From a virus, in IMG/VR virus record IMGVR_UViG_3300033145_000476, positions 1 to 64,000 of that record: a DNA stretch of 64,000 bases, one strand, 5' to 3'. Of the stretch, positions 30,546-40,321 are shown in pieces (the first letter of the stretch is position 1; each line of letters begins with the position of its first letter). The notes beneath the pieces were generated by a model. The model did no database searches, was not told where the DNA came from, and was given only the letters and a program-made list of their open reading frames with translations. The position numbers and the translations under genes were made by a program.

Positions 30546-31747
30546 TACCAATCACCACTCTTAGCTAATATCCAGTTTTCGCCACCATCCATTGTTGTGT
30601 AAATATCAGTTTCTGTCGCTACAACCACTTTATTAGAGTTCATTTCGCTTCCTCTTATTTCGACTACTTTAACACCAAAAGCCTTCACCTTATCCCAAGT
30701 AGCGAAAGAGTCTGTAGTCTTATATACATCTCCACTATCAGTACCAAACCACGCAGTAGCTTCTTCGGGATAATCCAACAGATTCTTTATATAATCAATA
30801 TAAACAGCAGTTATTGCCGAATCAACTTCAAATATCTTATTCCAAAAACCTCCACCGCTCCAAACATACCATAGACCTCCGATTGAAGTTCCAGCAATGG
30901 CAGATTTTGCTTTGACATCTGCTGTAACACAATTGACTACTCCAGAGGCAGGATATGGGGTGCTACCGCTAACAGTTGTGTATGGTTCACCAGGCTCTTC
31001 TTGGTCTTCTTCAGGGGGTATCACTGAATAAGAAATTTTCAACCAAGGAGTAACATGATTATAATCCTCTGGATGGTTTGGAGGAAGATTGTTGCTCCAA
31101 TATGTTGTCATAGCACCTTGGAATGTGATTTCTAACAACTGATTAGTGTCTGATGGACGATGGTCATAGTCCCAACCAATCGGAGCTTTGTGTGTTAATT
31201 GTAACCTAATTCCCAACCAACCCCAACCACTTGCTATAACAGTTTGAATAGCAGTTGTTATATCTAAACCATCCATCCAGTAAGGTCCATAGGTATTATA
31301 ATCAGTCTGTATGCCTGCAACAGTATCAAATGTACCAATCTCTGTCCACCCTGCTGACCCTTCATCATCCTCATCAAGTGTCGCCCAAGGAAAATCGTTT
31401 GCATTATACGAACTCTTATAATAAGCTTTAAGAGACATTTGCGTAGTGTCAGGAACTTGGACATTAAGAATCGACCCCACCATAACGTATAAAGTAGCAC
31501 TATCAAGAGTCACTCCACTCAAAGTTGGTACTTGTAACTTAAAATAAGAATGACTATAATAAGACTCGTAGTGGTCTGAAATAACGTCCAAAGGGAATGA
31601 CCACTCTTTCACGCATTCAAATCCCGCATAGTAGAATTGGTTCTCTAAGCGAGTTTCATCAACGCTACCATCAGAGTTCTTTGATATTATTCGACCACCT
31701 GCAAGATTATTTCTTGGGGGGTCAATCCACCAATCACTTGTTGCCAT
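30545..31747 (-). CDS. Adhesion protein: DNRLRE-like domain plus BNR repeats
   Basis: The 400-residue protein has an N-terminal beta-sandwich (residues about 40-235, with SYFKLQVPTLSGVTLDSATL and WLGIRLQL). A linker PPEEDQEEPGEP follows, then a C-terminal part with two BNR-type Asp-box repeats, VYKTTDSFATW and IYTTMDGGENW. BNR repeats form propellers that bind glycans. It lies between the hub protein and the large propeller protein. Confidence 0.65.
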   Translation of the reverse strand: MATSDWWIDPPRNNLAGGRIISKNSDGSVDETRLENQFYYAGFECVKEWSFPLDVISDHYESYYSHSYFKLQVPTLSGVTLDSATLYVMVGSILNVQVPDTTQMSLKAYYKSSYNANDFPWATLDEDDEGSAGWTEIGTFDTVAGIQTDYNTYGPYWMDGLDITTAIQTVIASGWGWLGIRLQLTHKAPIGWDYDHRPSDTNQLLEITFQGAMTTYWSNNLPPNHPEDYNHVTPWLKISYSVIPPEEDQEEPGEPYTTVSGSTPYPASGVVNCVTADVKAKSAIAGTSIGGLWYVWSGGGFWNKIFEVDSAITAVYIDYIKNLLDYPEEATAWFGTDSGDVYKTTDSFATWDKVKAFGVKVVEIRGSEMNSNKVVVATETDIYTTMDGGENWILAKSGDW

Positions 31748-31756
31748 TATAAACCT

Positions 31757-33373
31757 CTAATACAAATGCCGTTCTACCCATGTCATACCACCATCATCCG
31801 TAGTCCAAACAGAACTACCAGAAGCGACATAAATTGTCTTCCACTCCATTTGTTGCCCAAATTCTATTGGAATTACTCTCGTTAGAGAATGACTTAATGG
31901 TGGGTCTCCCTTATCAGTAACCGTTAAAGTTACTGGTAAACTAAAAATACCACCAGATACCACATAGGAATTTGCTATGCCAGTCGCATTATCATACCCC
32001 GAACAAACCCATAAATAAGATAAGTCTTCTACAGGACCATTTGGGTCATAAGATGCCGCAGCATTTACGTAAACTTCACCCACAAACGAACCATCAGACA
32101 AAACTTCGGTTTCTATCCTATAATCAAACAATGCTACAGGAGAGACATTTTCTATTGGTGGTGAACCAGGAACTTCTGCTCCTGCTCCTCCAACAAGGTT
32201 CAATATCATAGTCCACTCACCCGCAGCAAATCTGCTAGAATAATCATATAAAACATAACTAACATTCACCGCAGTTGCATAAGGGTCATATATACCTATC
32301 GTCTGTCCAATTCCGATTCTAGGGTCACCTTCTATAGTAGCAGTAGCAGTATGTCTCAACCTATTCAAATCACTGTAGACTCTCTGAGCTACAGTTGTAA
32401 CCAATTCCTGCGTATCGAGCAAGTAAGACCTAATCTCTGTCCGCCTATACCTTGGTGGGTTAGGAACATACTCCGATTCACCTGCAACAGTAGATATTAA
32501 ATCTCCATAACCAATTACAGTCACCCAATTTCTCAAATCATCGTCTGTCCTACTTTCTACACTAATTAAATTACCTGGAGTAACTACTGTAAACTTTTCA
32601 CTGTCGTAAGTTTCCTTTTGACTTCTATAGTACACTGATGCCGTTTCACCAGCAATCATCCTAACTTCCTTGCACTGGACTTGACCTACGGGGTCTGCCC
32701 AAATACGGTAACCAATCAAGTCACAAATTCTGTTAATAGCTTCCATCGCAGATTCATAAACAAATACTGCTACAGCATTATTACCAATGACTATTGCTCC
32801 AGAAGCAGGATAATCCACAAAATCTAGTTGTTGCCTACTTTCTGGTATCCCACTTTCAGTTAATAATGTACTTATAATCTTTTTTGCCGTTCTGTCAGCA
32901 GGTGCTTGCCCACCCATTGGGTTACCATATTGGTCTAATTCATCATCAACCAAATCTTTGAAATAGACTTTCCTATTAGTTTGAGTTAAGTAGTTATCTT
33001 GGGCAAGCTTCAACATGTCACGACATTCTAATCTTTGAAGCTGTGGTGGGTTAGTAAACTCAGCTTGGTCAACAAAGCCAAAGAAGGTTGTCCGAAGGGT
33101 TGATGTTTTATTCCAACCTTGTTCAACTTTGACTCTATCCATTGGTTCAAATCGAACAGGGTCGCCATTTAAATCAAGTGGAGTCTTAATTACCAAAGTA
33201 CAAGTAGAGCTACCTTGGTCAAACCCATAGTTTATATCACAGCTTATAACTTCGGGGTAATAGTTGTGCCCCTCAGCATCAACACCAGGAATATCATCTT
33301 CAAGAAACCTAGTGAGAGTTACCCTAATTAAAGGTGTTTTTACTCTTTTAGCATACTCCTCAGCAATACCCAT
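31757..33373 (-). CDS. Tail hub / baseplate protein with PKD-like and BNR segments
   Basis: The 538-residue protein begins with a hub-like region (PEVISCDINYGFDQGSSTCT, DRVKVEQGW, TTFFGFVDQAEF), as in tail-tip proteins of the gp27 type. From about residue 410 it has a PKD-like domain (AAASYDPNGPVEDLSYLWVC, VTLTVTDKGD). It ends with one BNR box (SVWTTDDGGMTWVERHLY). This suggests a tail-tip protein carrying adhesion modules. AUG follows a GGATGGG site. Confidence 0.7.
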   Translation of the reverse strand: MGIAEEYAKRVKTPLIRVTLTRFLEDDIPGVDAEGHNYYPEVISCDINYGFDQGSSTCTLVIKTPLDLNGDPVRFEPMDRVKVEQGWNKTSTLRTTFFGFVDQAEFTNPPQLQRLECRDMLKLAQDNYLTQTNRKVYFKDLVDDELDQYGNPMGGQAPADRTAKKIISTLLTESGIPESRQQLDFVDYPASGAIVIGNNAVAVFVYESAMEAINRICDLIGYRIWADPVGQVQCKEVRMIAGETASVYYRSQKETYDSEKFTVVTPGNLISVESRTDDDLRNWVTVIGYGDLISTVAGESEYVPNPPRYRRTEIRSYLLDTQELVTTVAQRVYSDLNRLRHTATATIEGDPRIGIGQTIGIYDPYATAVNVSYVLYDYSSRFAAGEWTMILNLVGGAGAEVPGSPPIENVSPVALFDYRIETEVLSDGSFVGEVYVNAAASYDPNGPVEDLSYLWVCSGYDNATGIANSYVVSGGIFSLPVTLTVTDKGDPPLSHSLTRVIPIEFGQQMEWKTIYVASGSSVWTTDDGGMTWVERHLY

Positions 33374-33374
33374 A

Positions 33375-33782
33375 TTAACCCATCCTAATAAGTGTCATTT
33401 CAACATCATATGTATCTTCACCAGAACTAGGGAAAGTGCCAATAGTAGGTCGAACTGCGGCAACAAAAGCAGCCACAAAACAACCAAATTGGGGGGTTGT
33501 TGGATATAAATGGTCTCTGCAATTATTAACTATCTGCTTGCGTAAAAAGAAATTCTGTAACGTTCGCATCATTGTACCAGTAACCGCAGTAAAACGCAGA
33601 GTTCTCCTCGCACCTCTAAAACCATCAACCTGAATAGAAGGCACACTTGCTCCAATAACATCTAATTCAGTCATTCGGGGTTCATATCGCCAATAACTGT
33701 CCCCACCATAACGGTCTGGATTCCTTGGGAACGTGTAGTCATATGTTCCACCAATGTCAAATCTCCATCTAGTTACTTCCAT
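33375..33782 (-). CDS. Distal tail-like protein
   Basis: The 135-residue protein (RWRFDIGGTYDYTFPRNPDR, RTLRFTAVTGTMMRTLQNFF, then DTYDVEMTLIRMG) has the beta-rich character of a distal tail or tail-tip joining protein. It sits between the tape measure and the hub gene, where Dit-type proteins are found. Family membership is inferred mainly from position. Confidence 0.6.
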   Translation of the reverse strand: MEVTRWRFDIGGTYDYTFPRNPDRYGGDSYWRYEPRMTELDVIGASVPSIQVDGFRGARRTLRFTAVTGTMMRTLQNFFLRKQIVNNCRDHLYPTTPQFGCFVAAFVAAVRPTIGTFPSSGEDTYDVEMTLIRMG

Positions 33783-33783
33783 T

Positions 33784-36700
33784 TTATCTCCTCACGCTTA
33801 CACCAAGTGAACTAACACCACTGTAATTTGACCTAGCAACTCTAGCAAATTCCTCTCCATCCCCTTCACCTCTCTTTTTAGTAAATAATTCCCTAAGACT
33901 AGCAATTTCTTGTTTTAATCCCACAATACCAAGATTAATACTTGACAAATACTGCTGTGATGCCGCAAGAACCCTATATGAATTGTTCAAGATTGAATTA
34001 GTTCCTGCTAGGGTATCGCCTGACATAACAACCTCTCTTCTATGTAGGAAGTAAGGTCCAGCCTCTTTAATTGTGCCACCACCCTGCATACCTCTGTTCT
34101 TTGCCAAAAACTCCATCCAAAGTTCCCACAAACTTCCCTGAGCAGGACCGAACTCGGTTGCTTCTGTAGTCTTCATAGCCCAATACCTGCTAGGTCTTGT
34201 ATACCAACCAGGTAAGTTATACTCAGCTTCAAGAGCCTCAGCAGTATTCTTTTCAATATTCCTCAATTCGACAAGCATAGCTTGCCATACTTCAGGACGT
34301 GCTTCAAATGTTTCGTAAAATCCTCTGACCACACCTTCCTCATCCCTAATAAATGCGTGATAAATTTCCTTCTGAGAGTCAAGATACCTACCAAACATTG
34401 TCTCATAACGAGTTAATAAATCCTGAATTCTACCAAGTCCAGCACCACCTGCCTCAAAGAACTCTAAACGACCTGGTTCAACATATTGACTCATATATTT
34501 TAGTCGTTCTTCGCCAACAGCTAAAGCAGTATTATATTGGTTCTGGAAGTTAACTAAATCTTGAGTAGCTTCTTTGCCATCAGCAAGAGTTTGTACAATC
34601 TTATTGAGAATGTTCAAAGCTTCATCAGCAGCCAACGTGGCATCCTCTGTAGTCACACCCCAAGCTTCGTAGAAGGGTTCTAAGGAAGCAGCACCTGCTG
34701 CTACCGCTTTCTGTATATCAGACCAATATTTCCATTGATCAGTAATATTCTGAAGAGTAGCTTCAGTTCCACCCAACTCTGCCTTCAAGAGTTTTGTTGC
34801 TGCTGCTCTAGTTTTCTCAGCATCAGCTATCTTTTGTTCCATACTTACGGCTGTGCTTAAAGCTTCAACAAGAGGACCGTAAGCTTCGGGTGCTAATTCA
34901 ACAAAATCTTCATAGCTTGGATATAGTGCCCTAAACTGTTCAGCCAAATCAGGTAAATATCTCTCAAGCTGTGCCACCATTCTTGAATACGTAATAGGAG
35001 CAGATGATGCCAAGCTAAGAAGCTCTTCTCTCTCATCAGACGTTAGTTCAAGAGTCCTCTCCTTGATCTCTTCTATACGCTTTTCCGCAGCTTCTTGTAA
35101 ACCAAGCTCTTTTCTTACCTCTTCAGCCCTCAAAGCAAGTTCGTCATAAACAGTTAGTTGGGTTTCAGCCGCCTCAGTAGCTTTCCTCTGAGCTTCTTCC
35201 ATTCGAGGAATCATTTCACGCTGAACTTCCATTTGAGGCTCTTGGAATAGACTTGCCCACCAACGAGCTATAGCAGCACCTTGTATAGCTTCCCCCATAC
35301 CAGGACCGTAACCATACTCACCCATCATCACATCTTCCAATCCTTTGATATACTCCTCACGTCTGCTCAAAAGATCCTTCTCTTGCTGAATAACCTTGTC
35401 ATACATATCCTCTTGATCCTTCATCAAATCCTCAAGAGGAATGATAACAGTATCACTCAAATCAAGTTGTTCCCTCATTCTACCAAGAGACGAAGCGATT
35501 TCGTCAGGTAGATCTTTCATCCACTTCTCCCTCTCCCTAGCAACTCTTTCTTCAAAGGACATAGAAGCTTGTTCAATAAGTTTAGCTATACCGCCACCAA
35601 TCACAGAGCCGATAGCTAGACCAGCAGGACCTAAGAAGAAACCACCTACGGCAGCCCCAAGAGCACCGCCAATACCTGACCAATCAGAATCATATAACTC
35701 ACGCATAATCATCCCGCCAGCAGCAGTACCGAATGCCAAGCCAAGTCCACGCATAGGTGTTAATAGAGTTCTCTGTAATTGAGTACCAAGGTTACTCCAA
35801 GCAGTTCTGGCAACCTCTCCTCTAGTTAAAGTAGTAGCCATCATTGGCAAGAATTGACCACCCCTGTAGAACTGACCAGTTGGAGCAGTCCATCCACCAA
35901 CAGGAGCTTGGAACTGCCCCCTCGCTGTTATGGCTGCTGCTCCTAACCCTGCGGGTCTTACAACTTGCCCAACACCAGGAGCAACACCTGCTAAGGCAGT
36001 CAAGTTTCTAAGACCACCAAGGGGTCTAGCCAGAGTAACCAACCAACCAATCAAGTTAAGTTTGGTTATAGCTACCGCAGCTAATTTCAGAGCAACAAAG
36101 GCAACCGCCAGTTCAGCAACAAGTTTGATAGTCTTGCCAAGAGGTTCATTCAAATCAGCGAACCAAGAGAACACACCTGCTAATCTTTGGAAGTGCTCAG
36201 TCAGGTCAGAAATAATACCAGACTTATCACCAAGAGCGTACCAGAATTTGTTCTGTGCAGCAGTAAATTGATCCCAAGCATTTGTCAAAGTATTAACAAT
36301 TCTCTCGTTAGCATTAAGAGCTTCACCGTGTGCCCCTGCTGATGTATTAGCTGCCCTGATAGCATTAGTCCAGTTTTTAAGCAAAGCCACGAACTGAGCA
36401 TACCTTCTCTGACCAGCACCAGCAGCCTTAGCAATTTGTAGGATTTGATCTTCGTCCAAAGCACCAGTTACTACCATAGAAGATAGCTCATTCATAATGT
36501 CCCAAAATGACCTAAACTCACCAGTCGCATCTCTAACAGCAACACCGAATCTACGCATAGTTGCGATAGAACCAGGGTTATACAAAGTAGCCATCAAAGC
36601 TCTGATAGCATTACCAACTTCAACAGGACCCAAGGTAACAGCTTCACTTAGGGCTGTGATAATACCATTAACCTGGTCAACATTCAAGCCTGCTGATGCA

Positions 36701-37455
36701 GCAGCACTTGACATAATAGCAAAACCTTGCGATAGATCATTAACAGACACGGCAGCGTTCTTAGCTACAGCCACCCACTTGTCAAGCAATACAATACCTT
36801 GATCGAGTTCCATACCAGTCTGTCTCAAAGAACCAACCAAAATATCAATAGCTTGATCGAATTGCATACCAGCTACGTTACCAAGGATAGCAGCGTCTCT
36901 CAACATCAACTGTGCTGTTGCAGTTCTTTGAGCTTGGTCTTCATATTGAGCAGTAGCTCTCAAAGCCAGATCCATACCTCTTAGAGTTTGCTCAATAGGC
37001 ATACCCATACGGATAGCAACATCAGCAGTTAAGTCAAAGAATTTGTATAGACTAGCACCAAACGTTGAAGTTGTGATACCAATTCTCTCCAGCGTAACTT
37101 CTAAGTCTTTCCAAAGCTGGAGAACTTCTTGCATCTTACGAACTGTACCAATAACAAGCGTAGTTGCTGCTATCCACAACCCAACCTTCAAAACAGCGTT
37201 AGCAATGGCTTCACCAACGCCCTGAAAGCTCAGGTCTTGGACGTGCAGAGTTCTGCTTAAACTCTGAGAACCTCTTTTGGCACGATCTATCTCATCAGTG
37301 AATCTGCTTAGTTGCTGGTTATACTTATCAGCACTCAAAGCACCCGCAGCATACTCACGATGTAAACCAGCCACAGCCTGTTGTGCTGCCCTGATTTCTT
37401 TAGCTTGTAAATATTTTGATTCTTCGGCTAGTAACCACTCTTTAAACCCTGGCAT
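33784..37455 (-). CDS. Tail tape measure protein
   Basis: The 1223-residue protein is the longest in the window. It has a helical start, a phage TMP core (KVGLWIAATTLVIGTVRKMQ, ITTSTFGASLYKF, LDQGIVLLDKWVAVAKNA) and hydrophobic segments near residues 450-480 and 590-640 (GGFFLGPAGLAIGSVIGGG). A long alpha-helical tail follows. It sets tail length and helps DNA pass the host membrane. By the usual rule of thumb of about 0.15 nm per residue the tail would be near 180 nm. It directly follows the chaperone genes. Confidence 0.92.
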   Translation of the reverse strand: MPGFKEWLLAEESKYLQAKEIRAAQQAVAGLHREYAAGALSADKYNQQLSRFTDEIDRAKRGSQSLSRTLHVQDLSFQGVGEAIANAVLKVGLWIAATTLVIGTVRKMQEVLQLWKDLEVTLERIGITTSTFGASLYKFFDLTADVAIRMGMPIEQTLRGMDLALRATAQYEDQAQRTATAQLMLRDAAILGNVAGMQFDQAIDILVGSLRQTGMELDQGIVLLDKWVAVAKNAAVSVNDLSQGFAIMSSAAASAGLNVDQVNGIITALSEAVTLGPVEVGNAIRALMATLYNPGSIATMRRFGVAVRDATGEFRSFWDIMNELSSMVVTGALDEDQILQIAKAAGAGQRRYAQFVALLKNWTNAIRAANTSAGAHGEALNANERIVNTLTNAWDQFTAAQNKFWYALGDKSGIISDLTEHFQRLAGVFSWFADLNEPLGKTIKLVAELAVAFVALKLAAVAITKLNLIGWLVTLARPLGGLRNLTALAGVAPGVGQVVRPAGLGAAAITARGQFQAPVGGWTAPTGQFYRGGQFLPMMATTLTRGEVARTAWSNLGTQLQRTLLTPMRGLGLAFGTAAGGMIMRELYDSDWSGIGGALGAAVGGFFLGPAGLAIGSVIGGGIAKLIEQASMSFEERVAREREKWMKDLPDEIASSLGRMREQLDLSDTVIIPLEDLMKDQEDMYDKVIQQEKDLLSRREEYIKGLEDVMMGEYGYGPGMGEAIQGAAIARWWASLFQEPQMEVQREMIPRMEEAQRKATEAAETQLTVYDELALRAEEVRKELGLQEAAEKRIEEIKERTLELTSDEREELLSLASSAPITYSRMVAQLERYLPDLAEQFRALYPSYEDFVELAPEAYGPLVEALSTAVSMEQKIADAEKTRAAATKLLKAELGGTEATLQNITDQWKYWSDIQKAVAAGAASLEPFYEAWGVTTEDATLAADEALNILNKIVQTLADGKEATQDLVNFQNQYNTALAVGEERLKYMSQYVEPGRLEFFEAGGAGLGRIQDLLTRYETMFGRYLDSQKEIYHAFIRDEEGVVRGFYETFEARPEVWQAMLVELRNIEKNTAEALEAEYNLPGWYTRPSRYWAMKTTEATEFGPAQGSLWELWMEFLAKNRGMQGGGTIKEAGPYFLHRREVVMSGDTLAGTNSILNNSYRVLAASQQYLSSINLGIVGLKQEIASLRELFTKKRGEGDGEEFARVARSNYSGVSSLGVSVRR

Positions 37456-38440
37456 TATTGTTCTACCTCATTCTCATCCCAAGCCATATTGAACTCAGTT
37501 TGAGCATTATCTCCATAAACTCTCTCAAACCACTCCTCAAGCTCCTTAGCATCGTCCCAAATTGACTCTGGAGGACGCTTCTCCTTTGGTAGTTCCATCC
37601 AGCTATCAATTTGCATCCTCTTCCTTATTAAATACGAAAAAGTGTAAGGAAGAACATTTACATCCTCAAACAGTTCATCAAACTTGATTTTGCTGTTCTG
37701 GACAACGTGCCACATACCAGCAAACACGTTGTCCCTACTTAGTTTTTTAATTGTTCACCTGTTAATTCTAACTTGAGATAAGCATCTGTCAGTTGTCTTT
37801 TCAGATTAGGTGAAGCATTCCTAAACTCATCAAAATCAGTAAAAACCCTATCCTTGAACTTTGGATCGCTATATGTTCCAGCAAAAATACAATAATCTCT
37901 AAAAGCCGTGCCGAACTCTTCTAAACATCTGTAATTGATGGAAGAATCAACAAAAATCTTTCTAATCTCTTCAATAGGAAGCTTCTCTAATTCAGCTTTA
38001 CGTTCATTAGATTTCTCCTCCATCTTCCCTCTTAATTTGTCAGCTTTCTCTTTAGCAGCCTCTTCCTCAGCTTCTTGCTGTTTCTCTCTATCTTCAAGTG
38101 TAGGATTATCAGGTAATTTTATATCAAAGACAGAATCACCTAAATCCGCAACCGCAGCATCCCTAAAATTAGCCATTTCCGCAAGTAGGATGCCAAATAT
38201 CAAATCTTGCTTTTCTCTTTCTTCCAGATCCAAGAACAGCGATTGATGGTCAATACTTTCTTTATCTCTTAGACGCTTTCTAAGTTTTCTACTTGCTAAT
38301 AGACCATACTGTTGAGCTTGATTATAGTCAAGATCGCCGACCAACCTGACATACATTGTCTCGGTTGTGTTACCCTCTCTATCTTTTATTTCTACTTTTG
38401 TGTTCCACTTAAATAGGTTTGCTAAATCCTTAGTTGCCAT
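37455..38440 (-). CDS. Tail assembly chaperone, -1 frameshift fusion product
   Basis: Reading the upstream chaperone frame to the heptamer A AAA AAC and then shifting back one base continues through the stop. It gives a fusion of about 327 residues ending at 37455. The shifted part (NVFAGMWHVVQN, then EELFEDVNVL-like and a helical, acidic end) has no convincing start of its own; GTG 37727 is the first codon of the open frame. This G/GT arrangement is conserved in long-tailed phages and lies just before the tape measure gene, as here. Confidence 0.85.
37739..38440 (-). CDS. Tail assembly chaperone, unshifted form
   Basis: ATG 38440 (MATKDLANLFKWNTK) has GGAAGGAGAG upstream; the longer frame from 38503 includes untranslated sequence. 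The 233-residue protein has a beta-rich N-terminus and a long charged helix (REKQQEAEEEAAKEKADKLR). It ends GEQLKN-stop within the slippery site. Such proteins bind the tape measure during tail assembly. Most ribosomes should stop here. Confidence 0.85.
   Translation of the reverse strand: MATKDLANLFKWNTKVEIKDREGNTTETMYVRLVGDLDYNQAQQYGLLASRKLRKRLRDKESIDHQSLFLDLEEREKQDLIFGILLAEMANFRDAAVADLGDSVFDIKLPDNPTLEDREKQQEAEEEAAKEKADKLRGKMEEKSNERKAELEKLPIEEIRKIFVDSSINYRCLEEFGTAFRDYCIFAGTYSDPKFKDRVFTDFDEFRNASPNLKRQLTDAYLKLELTGEQLKN
37742..37748 (-). promoter_or_regulatory. Programmed -1 frameshift slippery site
   Basis: The heptamer A AAA AAC is in the X XXY YYZ register of the chaperone frame, immediately before its TAA stop. 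The -1 frame is open from there (CTA AGT AGG GAC AAC GTG) into the second chaperone frame. A stimulatory structure was not identified. Confidence 0.88.
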
Positions 38441-38477
38441 TTTCTTACTCTCCTTCCCTCTTTCTTTTTTCCTCTTC

Positions 38478-38530
38478 AAAATAAAAAGGGGAGTCCAACA
38501 CAAGAAAAATATCTTGCTTAAAGACTCCCC
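38478..38530 (-). terminator. Rho-independent terminator after the major tail gene
   Basis: On the minus strand GGGGAGTC pairs with GACTCCCC (8 bp) around a 27-base loop containing T-rich sequence, and TTTTTATTTT follows. It lies between the major tail protein and the chaperones and probably lowers transcription into the chaperone and tape measure genes. Confidence 0.87.
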
Positions 38531-38591
38531 TAATAAATCGTTGTACGATTTCCCTTACTATCTTATGTAAGCAATTGAACCTTATTCTATT

Positions 38592-39761
38592 TTATGCTAC
38601 CGCACCGCTATATACAACGCACTGAGCATCATCAGACATAAATGAGAATGTAGCTGTCAATTGACCACCAACATTTGAAGTTGTACCATCTGACGTAATT
38701 CTCATCTTAGGAACTCTGATTGTCTTCAATACTGTAGCGTTATCTGCGGGATCTTTGATAATAACGTCTAGTTGAAGTGTTCTCTCCTCATATTCGTTTA
38801 CACCAAACTCACCATAACCATCCGCATCGTTAATGCTGCCAGTAGTTAGTAATGACACAATCTCGTTGTCGGTATCCATAACTGTAATATCACCTGTTAT
38901 ATCGGGTGGGTCAACAACGTAACCAACAACCGAGGTATTACCCATTTCCATAATTTTAGTGTTAGGGAACGTACCTCTGATCGTAACACTCTGAACCCTG
39001 TACATATGATTTGCACCAATCTCAACAGGAATATTCTTACCACGAATAGCAGCAGGAACTGTAGCATCTGAAATATTGCTCCAAGTAAGCACACCACTCT
39101 GAGTGTGATACACAGCAAGAGCCATTTCAGTTGTCGCACCACTGACTGTAACTGTTTGACCAGAAACACTGTAACCAGTTCCCTCTTCTAACCAGTCACC
39201 ATCAACAATCATACTGATAAGCTTATTACCATTCTTCAGTGCGTTTGGTGCATAGGTTAGAGATAGTTGACCAGCAACAAGGTTACCTGAATCAACAACC
39301 ACATCATTCGCAAAATATCTCTTCTCACTTCCAGCCAGACTGTACTCTTCCGTACTTTCACCATCTACTGAGTAGGTTAATGTGAAATCAGTAACTCTCA
39401 TATATTTTGCGTGAATGCACTTCAAATGCTCATTAACATCAGCTTCTTTGACATATGCAATCATATCGCAGAATTTAAGCATATTAACATCTACACCACC
39501 AGCAGGGAAAGAATCTGGATCATAACCAGTCATAAATGAAAATATCTTGTGAGATACATCAAAAGCTTGGAATGTAGCAGTCACCTCTGGAACATCTGTT
39601 ACGATACCTGCGTGACCTGGATTACCAAGCTCGTTAATCGTAGTGCTAGGTAAGTTTGCAGGTATATCCAACCTTTGTACACGGTGAGCAAAGAAATCAC
39701 CAGAAGGTCCAACAATTCTTAATTTAGTATCTTTATAAGGCACAGCCACTCTTTTAGTCAT
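38592..39761 (-). CDS. Major tail tube protein with duplicated domain
   Basis: The 389-residue protein lies between head-tail joining genes and the chaperones, and a terminator follows, as expected for an abundant tail tube protein. It has two related parts. HRVQRLDIPANLPSTTINEL near residue 26 aligns with YRVQSVTIRGTFPNTKIMEM near residue 245, and both continue into VTDVPEVTATF or VDPPDITGDI and a FMTG or LLTTG end. A duplicated tube domain would give a trimeric ring from hexameric subunits, which is inference. Confidence 0.82.
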   Translation of the reverse strand: MTKRVAVPYKDTKLRIVGPSGDFFAHRVQRLDIPANLPSTTINELGNPGHAGIVTDVPEVTATFQAFDVSHKIFSFMTGYDPDSFPAGGVDVNMLKFCDMIAYVKEADVNEHLKCIHAKYMRVTDFTLTYSVDGESTEEYSLAGSEKRYFANDVVVDSGNLVAGQLSLTYAPNALKNGNKLISMIVDGDWLEEGTGYSVSGQTVTVSGATTEMALAVYHTQSGVLTWSNISDATVPAAIRGKNIPVEIGANHMYRVQSVTIRGTFPNTKIMEMGNTSVVGYVVDPPDITGDITVMDTDNEIVSLLTTGSINDADGYGEFGVNEYEERTLQLDVIIKDPADNATVLKTIRVPKMRITSDGTTSNVGGQLTATFSFMSDDAQCVVYSGAVA

Positions 39762-40182
39762 CTCTTCTACCTCTCTTATTCAACATTTTTACTTTGTCGT
39801 AAATTTCAAACTCCCTATTAGAATAAGATGAACCACGTTTGTGCCACTGATTTTGTTTACTTAATCTAAGATCAATAAACTCAGTTAATAGCGTGGCTTG
39901 CTCCTTCTTGCTTGGTAAATAACCAACAATATTAGTTAAGAGATGCCTGACATCATCAAAATCATTACATCTCCAAAAGTGTAGTGGTTTGTTAGAACGT
40001 TTACCATTGGTTTTATTAGTATAAACACCACCCACACCAACCAACTCACAGAAGGTATTTACAATGCTGCGATCAGTATTAAAAAATTTTATGCAGGGTT
40101 GAAGTAATTTACCATTTTTAACAAACCCTATGCTTCCTTCTAACGAAATACACCAAGCAATCAATTGCCAATCTTTATTCAT
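39754..40182 (-). CDS. Free-standing LAGLIDADG homing endonuclease
   Basis: ATG 40182 (MNKDWQLIAWCISLEG) has GAGAGGTGG upstream. The 142-residue protein carries one LAGLIDADG motif (LIAWCISLEGSIGF), then FFNTDRSIVNTFCELVGVGG and LPSKKEQATLLTEFIDLR, the typical layout of a homodimeric enzyme. It overlaps the tail tube start by 8 bases. Neither flanking gene is interrupted, so it is not visibly inside an intron. The 139-base gap upstream holds no clear gene, only a frame without ATG. Confidence 0.85.
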   Translation of the reverse strand: MNKDWQLIAWCISLEGSIGFVKNGKLLQPCIKFFNTDRSIVNTFCELVGVGGVYTNKTNGKRSNKPLHFWRCNDFDDVRHLLTNIVGYLPSKKEQATLLTEFIDLRLSKQNQWHKRGSSYSNREFEIYDKVKMLNKRGRRDD

Positions 40183-40321
40183 AATAAACCACCTCTCAAA
40201 TATCCTTGTAACCAATTCTCCTTGCTACCTTCTAAATCCTTTCCTTTATGTGAATCCGTAATCTCTTTACCCCCAACCTTGAGAGGCTAATCCCTTATTT
40301 TTATTTTATCCTTACCGTTCC

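Noticed and set aside
39754-40321. Group I intron around the LAGLIDADG gene upstream of the tail tube gene
   Set aside because: Both neighbouring genes are complete and no split gene or intron core was visible.
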